Positions 56,511 through 64,000 of a stretch of DNA of 64,000 bases are shown piece after piece. Made by a program: the position numbers and the translations under genes. Under the pieces are notes generated by a model that saw nothing but the letters and a program-made list of their open reading frames with translations, did not search any database and was not told where the DNA came from. How positions within the stretch are numbered: position 1 is the first letter of the stretch; every line of letters starts with the position of its first letter. The stretch comes from Plasmopara viticola (taxonomy: Eukaryota > Oomycota > Peronosporomycetes > Peronosporales > Peronosporaceae), in assembly GCA_001695595.3 (NCBI GenBank), contig MBPM02000007.1, positions 930,001 to 994,000 on the forward strand. Reading direction: 5' to 3'.

Positions 56511-56835
56511 TCGGCAGTGTAGGTGCTCCTCCTACAATAAGTCAGACTCTTGATTAGCACACCATAAAGAAACAGAATACTTGCGCCAAACAGTGAGGCA
56601 ACAGCAAAGGTACTGGACAGAATAACGCGCAGCAATGACGAGGTGCGACAGGCGATGCCAGCGCGACGAGGTAAGTGTACGTACTAAAGCACACACTGCA
56701 CGGCCAGTAGATGGCGAGAATGACTCAAAATCAGTTGAAGGAAGAAACAAATCTACGAGGATTATTATTTTACGCTTACTCCTCATTTTACTAAATTTGT
56801 TTTGAATAATTTAATGGTAAACAAGGTACCATCAC

Positions 56836-57592
56836 CCCGTCAGGCGCCACTCGACACGCCCGAGCCCGAGAAGAAACCTGGCGCCACACTAAGAAGCTCG
56901 GAACACTTCTCGGCGATATTGAAGATCTATCCCGACGCAAGTCCCTGGCCACCCTCGCGCTCCACCGCCTCTGGTCCGTCTGGCTCCGCCCCACGCTCAT
57001 CTCACCCAAGACCCGCATTCGATTGTACAACACCTACGTTTTACCAATTCTGCTGTACAACTGCGCCACCTGGGCTCTTACCAATTCAGAGCTCTACGGC
57101 CTCGAGAGTTTCCATCGCCGCCAACTTCGCTACGCTCTTGGCTATCGCCACTCCCGACACATTTCGAATGCAAGACTCTACGACCTGCTTGTGTCAGACT
57201 ACGACTGACACAAGCTCGCTGGCGCCTGTTTGGCCATGTACTTCGCCGCTATCCCGACATTCCAGCTGACCTCCAGATGCGTGCCTACTTCTTCTCCACC
57301 GCAGCAAAATGGCGCGGACGTCCCCGCACCACGCTCCCCTCGACACTCGACCACAATCTTGTTTCCCGTGGCTCCGGCTTTCGACTCCGGACAGCACAAG
57401 ACCTCGAAGTGGTACGTACCCTTGCACAAGACCGAAAGAAATGGAAGACCCATTTGACCTCGGTGCTGGATGCTCTGCCCGCCGAACGAGACTCGACGTA
57501 TGCGGACACCACTCTATGCCGTGGACTAGCCAGGCTGAGCCTAGCACGTGCATAACTTGGCAACGCGATAACGTAATACATTACATTACATT
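56836..57592 (+). mobile_element. LINE 3' fragment in effector 4 flank
   Basis: A 5'-truncated non-LTR retrotransposon. The plus strand reads as the end of a LINE reverse transcriptase ORF: 'TRIRLYNTYVLPILLYNCATW', 'LESFHRRQLRYALGYRH' and, after a frameshift near 57.2 kb, 'ARWRLFGHVLRRYPDIPADL' and 'KWRGRPRTTLP'. It ends CTTGGCAACGCGATAACG followed by a TACAT-rich tail. Flanking 13-bp repeats AAGGTACCATCAC (56823-56835) and AAGCTACCATCAC (57593-57605) match at 12 positions and are probable target duplications. The right one lies in sequence conserved at 62.2 kb, which shows the empty site. The GC content is clearly above its surroundings. Confidence 0.8.
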
Positions 57593-57605
57593 AAGCTACC
57601 ATCAC

Positions 57606-59212
57606 ACAAAGAACATGATACAAAGGCAATTGGAAACCATTACATCTAAGCTCAGAAGATAATATTAGAGCTGGACACTGCGCGGCGAAGTGTCGCTGGA
57701 ATTTTTAGCATGAAGATTGCTTGTGCTTGCTAGGTAAGTTGTATTAAGCTCTCCAGGATAACACGCGAATTTAACGATGCTTGAAAATGGAGTGAAAGCT
57801 GACGATGGTATTACGCTAATTTTGAGGTGTTGGAAAGAGTAGCGCGAATTAGTACTTACACTCTTTGTGGATGAGGCTTTACAGTGACAGGTACAAAGTT
57901 AGAGGCTGTACAAGAGCACGTGCGCTTCTGTCGAATGATGACAAGGAGTTGGCGGCAAAAGCGGTTGTAAATAATGAGACGCAAGGAAACAGCTGCACGT
58001 ACAAGCGTGTTTGTCTAGCCCAAAATCAATTATTGGAATTAAGGAGCAGTTTACCACGCGTGAACGAAGCTGCTTTCGGCTTCATCTGTGGCTCTACAGA
58101 GGCTCAATAGTAAACGAGGAATGAGTCGTGAGAAAAGAATTTTGATGTCGCTTATCAACGGCGACAGCGCGCAGCAACTTTTTCCACTCGAGGCTTTAAA
58201 GTAGGAATAGTACAAGTTATCGTTGTGGTAAGCTTATCTGCTCTAAGCTAATATGTGTCGCGTATTTAGCCCGTCTATATAGTTTTAGCGAATGTCGACA
58301 TTTATTACAAGTTGAACAAGCTTCCTGTAGGTACCTACAGATGGAAACGATTTAAGCACTTTTAGCGTAGTGGCTAATCGCAAGCGCGAAGCCGGCTATA
58401 GATTTACCAGGTATGATTTGTACAAATATATGCCGTTGCCAGCGAAATTAAGAAATTATTCTGTGTCAATAGCATTCGACGTTGTGGCTCTTGTTGCTTC
58501 ATCGCTAAATCTTTTTAATCGAATCTCGTACACCTTCCAAAAAGGTGTGTGCCGTCTACCTTTCTTTTCAGACGGAGTATGTTCGACCTTGTCGATGGGC
58601 GATAGCTGCGATTTGGCTCATTTGTGCCTCACTGAACAAAATACTCTACGGATGAAAATACTAGCAAAGGCAAAACGATATAGGTTCGAGAACCATATAA
58701 AGTCTACAAAAGTGCTGAAGAAGCCGACAATTACAAATGTTGAGGATCAGCCACAGTGAACTTTGCATTCAGATACGACTGCATATTTTGTCTTTAGTAT
58801 ATGCGCCAACAGATTATAACAAATAATCAAGAGAGTGCTCGCGACTTCACTTGACTCTCCATCTTGCAGATGAACTGTTGCGTTCGGGTCGGTTGCTTAA
58901 TCACAAGCTTTTTTTGTTTCGATGAAACTGAAGCGCCACATATTTTTAATTTGCCACTTACCTCTGGAAGCCCAAAATTTTTCAAAAGCGGTCGGATAGG
59001 AACCTTTGCTTGAAATAGTGATTGTCGGGTTGTGGATTCATGAAATGGCGAGAAACTTTGAGGTCGGTGTTCTATCGAAACAATCTAATATAAAGATGTT
59101 GGTATTGCAACGTTTAAAAAGATTCTTTAGATACGTAAAGAGTATATGGTAGTCGTGATTGGCTTCGGGTAGTGATTATGCTTGCGGCTCTTGATGTGTC
59201 ATACAATTTGAA
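57606..59212. other. Upstream flank of effector 4, no gene seen
   Basis: Collinear in pieces with 44.1-46.9 kb and 62.2-63.4 kb. A 129-codon plus-strand frame at 58370-58759 starts with a non-ATG codon and is not conserved. Confidence 0.5.
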
Positions 59213-59434
59213 ATGGCCAAGCCGCAGATGAGTTATACTGTGGTTGACAGAGAGCTCGTAAGGCCCTTTGTACCTGAACCAAAGTATTCGACAAAACGTG
59301 AGCCCACACGCCGTCGTGGCCGCTCATCGCTATTCAACAATCAATTGGTGTATAACTATGATCGCAACGCGACCATTGTGGTGACATCGATCATTGAATC
59401 AGATAAAAGTTCGTCACTACACCTATCGTGCTGA
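59213..59434 (+). CDS. Short conserved ORF of unknown function in effector flank
   Basis: An ATG-started frame of 73 codons. The protein begins 'MAKPQMSYTVVDRELVRP', has a basic patch 'KREPTRRRGR' and ends with 'YDRNATIVVTSIIESDK'. Decayed copies of its DNA occur at 46.9-47.03 kb and 63.37-63.45 kb (shared CCGCAGATGAG and GATCGCAACGCG), where the frame is lost. It may be the remains of a once larger gene in the duplicated unit or a chance open frame in conserved DNA. No function can be suggested. Confidence 0.3.
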   Translation: MAKPQMSYTVVDRELVRPFVPEPKYSTKREPTRRRGRSSLFNNQLVYNYDRNATIVVTSIIESDKSSSLHLSC

Positions 59435-59759
59435 AATGAAAATGTGGAGTTTGCATTGCGATCAAACAGTAATTAATGGTGCCGCACAATGGAGCGTTGA
59501 TGGATAGCAGCAAACGAACCAACCTTGATGACAAGGGGCCTTCAAATTACAACACTTATCTTGTACTCGACAAGCGAGGTCGAGGTAGCCTCTGTAACAA
59601 AATACAGTTGTTAGCGTATCGTAAAAATTAGCTGTTTTTACAAATGCAGTATTTGCCGTTCGAAATGACGGTGTACGCATAAAAGCAGCGATGGGCGTCA
59701 GGACTATAAATCTTGTTACGGAAGTGCACCTACAAACTGTCATTCAAACGTATCTACTA
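59435..59759. other. Conserved DNA just downstream of effector 5
   Basis: From about 59.56 kb it matches the DNA directly downstream of the other minus-strand effectors. No gene is seen. Confidence 0.55.
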
Positions 59760-61601
59760 TTAAAGAAGAGACTTTGCCTTCTCGCTCACAGCCTCAACTG
59801 TTGATGCTGCTTTCAAAATTCTTTCCAAGTTTGTAGAGCCGAAGACATTGGTGAGTGTTAACATCATGAAATTCTGTTGAGGTGAAGTATTCGCGTAGTA
59901 CGCTTTTGTGTAGGTTTTCCATAGCTTTGAGCTTAGCTTATTCTTGAAAAGTATCTTGATGATGTCGGTTTCCGCTTCTTCGAGCACCAGCATATGTACG
60001 AGATCGGACGGAGGTAACCCCTGCTCAAACCAGTGCATTAACATTTTTTCCAAATACTTTTGGTTTGTTATCACGCCGGTAATCTCTGGTGAAATCAATA
60101 CCTTAAGAATAGTGCAACGCGCCAAGATTATGTCAGCTTTAGATACCTCTTGCACTACCACCGCCTGTAGCATTACAAGTAGCTGCTGGAAATCGATATT
60201 TGCAGTGCGCGCAAAGGCCTTCACATTGGCACTTGATTCAGTGTACATCTTCAGGTAGCGCACCCAGAAGCTTTTCGATTCCTTATTTACGTAAATAATA
60301 TTGAACTTGTCAGCGTCTGCTGCGCCGCGCATAATCATAGATAGAATGTCGGACGGTAGTGTTCTTTCCAACAAAAAAATCGACATCAGCTTTATCACAT
60401 GTTCATGGCTCGAGCTGAGATGGGCAGTGGACGGTAGTACTAGCATTTTGAGAATCGTGCTGTACGCAATAAATTTGTTAGTTGCAGGCGACTCTTGTTC
60501 AACCACTGCAAAGAGCATTTGTAAAAGTTGCTCGTGATAAGAATTTGCAGTGCCCGTATCTTGCTTTATCTTGTTGTACAATTCTAAATAGTGCAGCCAG
60601 AAGGTATTCGAAAATCCGTTCGAAAAAAGCACGGTAAAGTGATCAGCTTCCGCTTTATCTTGCACCAGCATGGACACAATTCGGGACGGGGGTACGCTTG
60701 CATCCACCCAAATCGACACTAAAGTTTCAAGACATTCCTCATCGTGAAAGTTGGACAGCGAAAGTAATTTTTTAAGTAAAGCAGTATCCTCAGAAAACGT
60801 GTGAGAGACGGATAGTGCAGTGCCAACAACATTCTTCTTGTTGAGCAAAACACTTAGGTAGCTGATCAAATAGGAATACTCCTTATTTGGTAGCTTGTTG
60901 CCATTAACGTGCTTCTCCAAGTACTCGAAGATACGACCACGAGAAATCGTGTAAATCGTCTTTGCTGTGTATTGTTGTTCTTGACGAAAAAGTCCAATGG
61001 CAAGTTCAGGATTACGTTGTAAAAATAGACGCTTGACGTCTTCGTTGGATTCTTGAGCCAGTTTTTTTGCTAAATGTTCCGTTGCTTTATGTTTGATCCC
61101 AAAAAATAATATCTTGAACAAAGCTTCGGCGTCATATATGGCCGACATCGCCGTAATCATAAACTTGTAATCATTCTCTCCAAATTGATGGCCGATTTGG
61201 TAGACAAAGAAAGCCCACTTGATCCATTCCGCTTTATTCAAAACGTAAGGTACCGGGCCGCTCAGATGCAACTCTTCATACGCTGCTTTTGGAGTCTTTC
61301 TTTTGTTTAAAACTGGCTTGAGGTAATTATTTATTAGACCTCTTAAGTCTTTATTTTCGTGGCCCCTTCCGATTAGTTTGGCGAATTTTCTAATTGCCAC
61401 ACTTGTCCTGTCTTCGTCATCGACACTCGTTGGCTCGTGAGTCTCTGTGACCGCAGACGAAGCAGAAGCATCTCGGACAATTGTGGGCGAAGGCGTTGTA
61501 CGTAATGCAGCCACTCTGGCATTCTCCTCCGCTGTGTCAGCAAATGCATTCGCAGCAAAAGCATTGGCCAGTAGTGCAATACGTAAGTAGTAAACCCGCA
61601 T
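59760..61601 (-). CDS. Effector 5: four-segment WY/LWY protein without RXLR
   Basis: A predicted secreted protein of 613 residues. The signal peptide is 'MRVYYLRIALLANAFAANA', likely cleaved near residue 21. 'IVRDA' at 41-45 stands in place of RXLR, followed by DDEDR at 61-65. The WY-like segment at W126/W129 reads 'WIKWAFFVYQ'. Three LWY units have WxxY tryptophans at 335, 446 and 561 (spacing 111 and 115); the first linker is about four residues shorter than usual. The stop comes right after 'EKAKSLL', so the last few residues seen in paralogs are missing, probably without effect on the fold. Its promoter and both flanks belong to the repeated unit. Confidence 0.87.
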   Translation of the reverse strand: MRVYYLRIALLANAFAANAFADTAEENARVAALRTTPSPTIVRDASASSAVTETHEPTSVDDEDRTSVAIRKFAKLIGRGHENKDLRGLINNYLKPVLNKRKTPKAAYEELHLSGPVPYVLNKAEWIKWAFFVYQIGHQFGENDYKFMITAMSAIYDAEALFKILFFGIKHKATEHLAKKLAQESNEDVKRLFLQRNPELAIGLFRQEQQYTAKTIYTISRGRIFEYLEKHVNGNKLPNKEYSYLISYLSVLLNKKNVVGTALSVSHTFSEDTALLKKLLSLSNFHDEECLETLVSIWVDASVPPSRIVSMLVQDKAEADHFTVLFSNGFSNTFWLHYLELYNKIKQDTGTANSYHEQLLQMLFAVVEQESPATNKFIAYSTILKMLVLPSTAHLSSSHEHVIKLMSIFLLERTLPSDILSMIMRGAADADKFNIIYVNKESKSFWVRYLKMYTESSANVKAFARTANIDFQQLLVMLQAVVVQEVSKADIILARCTILKVLISPEITGVITNQKYLEKMLMHWFEQGLPPSDLVHMLVLEEAETDIIKILFKNKLSSKLWKTYTKAYYANTSPQQNFMMLTLTNVFGSTNLERILKAASTVEAVSEKAKSLL

Positions 61602-61690
61602 GATGATAGGTTGACTGCGACGCAGAAACCCAGTACACAGTTGTGTATAGAAAAGCGCAGAAAAGAGAAAATTTCGCGATAGCAGGATAC

Positions 61691-61722
61691 AGCAAGTAAG
61701 AGTGAGTGAGCACGCTACGTGG
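61691..61722 (-). promoter_or_regulatory. Promoter-like box upstream of effector 5
   Basis: On the minus strand CGTAGCGTGCTCACTCACTC lies about 95-120 bp before the ATG and is collinear with the box of the four paralogs. Confidence 0.5.
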
Positions 61723-63452
61723 TTGAGGTGCTCCTCTTAGACAAAGTCTACTTGTGCCAAACAGTGAGGCAACTGCGAAGGTACTGGACGGAATGACGCG
61801 TAGCAGCAACGAGGCGCAAGGGGCGACAGACTGACAGCGCGATGAGGTAAGTGTACGCACTGAAGCACACACTGGTTGGCAGTAAAGGGCGAAAAGATGT
61901 GAAGGAAGAAACAAGATTACGATTAGCTATCTTTTACGCAAACTTCCTTCTTTTACTGCTAAATGTGAAATGTAAAGCCACGTCCTAACCACGACAACCG
62001 CGTTTATCGTTCCTCGACGACTTATTTCGTATCGTACACGCCGCGTTGCTTCCTACAACAATAGTAGCGGTGCATTTTTCACTGCAGAAGACTATGCTGA
62101 ATATTGTCCTCGAGTCACGACATTATGGGCCGCTAGAGACGCGTCAAGAAATCGTCCTGACGCCAGTCAATGCACCGAAATCTGATTGTTTACATCTGGA
62201 AATTAAGCTACCAACACACCAAAATCATGATGCAATTGCTAGTGGAGGCATTGAAAGCCATCAGAGTTACGGTCCAAAGAAAGCGCTAGAGCTGGACAAT
62301 GCGCGTCTACGAGTCGCTGGATTTATCAACACGGTAAATTCGGCAATAGATTCAATGACGAAACACTGACCTCGATCGTAGTCATACCGTCACGTACCGA
62401 CCGCTTTTTTGAGAGCCGTTGAGGTTGCTGTCGAGGCACGTGTTGCTTTGATCGCACACCCCGGCAATACTTAAGACAAAAGGTCGCCTTACCATTTGTA
62501 CATATTGCCATCTTTGGAACTTTTGTCTAAATCTCGAGCTGCCTTTTATGGTTTTCTCCTCACTTAGATTTTTTGTTTTAAAAAGACTCAGATGGGCCTA
62601 AGCACAGCAGTGCGCTCGTGACCTCACTTTGAACTTTCCGTCGAATGTTTGATCGACTTGAAGATGATTTGTTGCGTTAGGGACGAGAATAGTGACAAGC
62701 ACAGAAAGTAAAAATCGCCAGCAGCAAAAAATTAGACATATGTAGATAATTAAATACATGAGCTATTCTACTCCAATTCTTTCCAGCTACGCGTTCAAAG
62801 TGCGTGGACCTATCGCTGTCATAAAAGTGTGCAATATCAATGATGATATGCAATTTCGAGGTGCCCATGGTTTGTCAGGTCATTGTTGCCGCTTAGAAGG
62901 ACCATAGTCATGCCATCGACAATATTAGATCTGCGTCGCTGTGCTCCTTAACACTGAAATTGAGCAGCAGTTCTAGGCAAATGACATCCATCGAGTGAGA
63001 GTACACAAATTGTTAGACTCGATGAACATATTCTGAATTTTGCGATTGCTCATCGATAAGAAAACTGAGTGCTACATCACAAGCATTTAAGTCCCGATGT
63101 GACTGACAAAAGTAATCCGTCACGTACCTCTCGAAGCTAAGCATTGGCAGAAGATGATTAAAGGTCGAATACTTTTGCATGTACCGTTGATGGTTGGGTC
63201 GTAGTCTCATGATATGGCGAAAAATGGTGCGGTCGGCTTTCTGCTGCTAATTTGGAGATGTTGATATTGTGCAGTGATGAAAGATGTTGGAAAAAATACT
63301 TTGAAAGTGTATGGCAGTCAGGTTGGCTTTGGTAGTGTTTATGCTTGCGGCCCGTGTTGCATCCTTTATTTTAAAATGAGCAATCCGCAGATGAGAGCTT
63401 GTAAAGCCCATTTTAAGCAATTTTGAGCAATCGATCGCAACGCGGCCATGAT
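61723..63452. other. Upstream flank of effector 5, no gene seen
   Basis: Contains the conserved upstream block at 61.98-62.36 kb, with a plus-strand reading 'VLESRHYGPLETRQEIVLT' and 'NAPKS' that resembles the one at 44 kb. Later parts are collinear with 58.8-59.4 kb, including a decayed copy of the short ORF found there. No intact gene. Confidence 0.55.
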
Positions 63453-63764
63453 TGTGAGGATCTGGGTGTTGGTCGGCGGTGTTGGACTGTAGGTTGTAGT
63501 TTGACTTGAAGATTTGTGGCGAACTAAAAAGGTAATATTATTTCTCAGACTGATATGCAACCTATCCGCTTTCTTCCTACTGTTTTTCTCATGTAAGTCA
63601 CTCCTCCTAGTACGTCGCCTTTCCTATTACTTAATATGAATACATGTATCATCTCTCCTTGAATGTGGGTTAAGTTTTATCATCGAAAACATATAGGATG
63701 TTTGTAACCTACGCTCACTGACATTCTAGAATGGTTCTAGAACATGCGAGTGTGGTTCCTTACA
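63453..63764 (-). repeat. Putative 3' LTR of Ty3/gypsy element
   Basis: On the minus strand the repeat would start TGTAAGGAACCACACTCG, directly after the purine-rich AGGGAAGA, and end near TCCTCACA. The left border is placed where similarity to the effector flank stops (GATCGCAACGCGGCCAT). The second LTR and the target duplication are outside the window, so the borders are inferred. Confidence 0.5.
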
Positions 63765-64000
63765 TCTTCCCTGATTTGATCTCTAGTTGTCGCTGTTTAA
63801 AGTCGGCAACGAGATCATTCCATTGAGCTACGAGTCGGATGTCTTTTTCTTTTTCCCAGCAAGCTTCTTCTTCTGCTTCACCATGCCACTGGATACGCCA
63901 TTCGGGTTGGCGATTAAAATGTCTCTTTTTCAGAACACGTTGAATGATTTGAAGCTGATCAGCTGAGTCATTGTCCACAAACTTCGACGCTTTGGGGATA
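63760..64000 (-). CDS. Ty3/gypsy pol C-terminus with chromodomain-like end (partial)
   Basis: The open frame enters from beyond the right edge. It reads 'SKFVDNDSADQLQIIQRVL', then 'EWRIQWHGEAEEEACWEKEKD', which fits the chromodomain pattern of a hydrophobic strand, a tryptophan-glycine turn and a WExE helix. Chromodomains at the integrase C-terminus mark the chromovirus branch of Ty3/gypsy elements and direct insertion into certain chromatin. The stop codon TAA lies inside the first bases of the LTR (ATG TAA GG), so the polyprotein ends at the polypurine tract border. No break is visible in this short part. Confidence 0.7.
   Translation of the reverse strand, partial: IPKASKFVDNDSADQLQIIQRVLKKRHFNRQPEWRIQWHGEAEEEACWEKEKDIRLVAQWNDLVADFKQRQLEIKSGKM

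Overview
The window looks like nuclear DNA of an oomycete, most likely a Peronosporales plant pathogen (downy mildew or Phytophthora). The reasons are five intronless genes for secreted proteins with tandem WY/LWY-type repeats behind a signal peptide and an EER-like DDEDR motif, a setting crowded with Ty1/copia, Ty3/gypsy, LINE and SINE copies, and very low gene density. I cannot fix the genus or species.

Layout. 0-6.2 kb: remnant of a WY-type effector gene at the left edge, its conserved upstream flank, and copia element A (minus strand). 6.2-13.1 kb: a tRNA-headed SINE with perfect 12-bp target-site duplications, then effector 1 (plus strand) inside an inverted copy of the effector flank. 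13.1-23.2 kb: decayed repeats, two more SINE copies and one copy of a dispersed repeat (R1), with no intact gene seen. 23.2-27.5 kb: copia element B (plus, decayed). 27.5-31.6 kb: decayed repeats, a possible small secreted ORF and a second R1 copy. 31.6-36.1 kb: copia element C (plus, least decayed). 36.1-43.5 kb: a LINE deletion derivative with perfect 12-bp duplications, then effectors 2 and 3 (minus). 43.5-54.4 kb: effector flank, decayed repeats, a third R1 copy and a broken two-module gene of unknown function. 54.4-63.4 kb: effectors 4 and 5 (minus) with their flanks, one interrupted by a LINE 3' fragment. 63.4-64.0 kb: LTR and chromodomain-like pol end of a Ty3/gypsy element that leaves the window.

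How it fits together. The effector genes are copies of one unit of several kilobases that carries the gene, a conserved downstream block, a promoter-like box about 65-125 bp before the ATG and a conserved upstream block. Four intact copies and the remnant lie on the minus strand; effector 1 is the same unit inverted. The proteins share one plan: signal peptide, a spacer with no RXLR, DDEDR at about residue 61, a first WY-like segment, then two to four LWY-like units repeated every 111-116 residues. The number of units differs between paralogs (three, four or five WY/LWY segments in all), so the array has diversified by whole-unit gain and loss.

The three copia elements belong to one family. 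All have LTRs of 143-146 bp starting TG and ending CA, perfect 5-bp target-site duplications, the polypurine tract AGTGGGAG, and a primer-binding site that appears complementary to the anticodon stem-loop of tRNA-Asn. All three carry stops, frameshifts, duplications or deletions and are probably not autonomous. All identifications rest on reading the sequence; no database search was possible.
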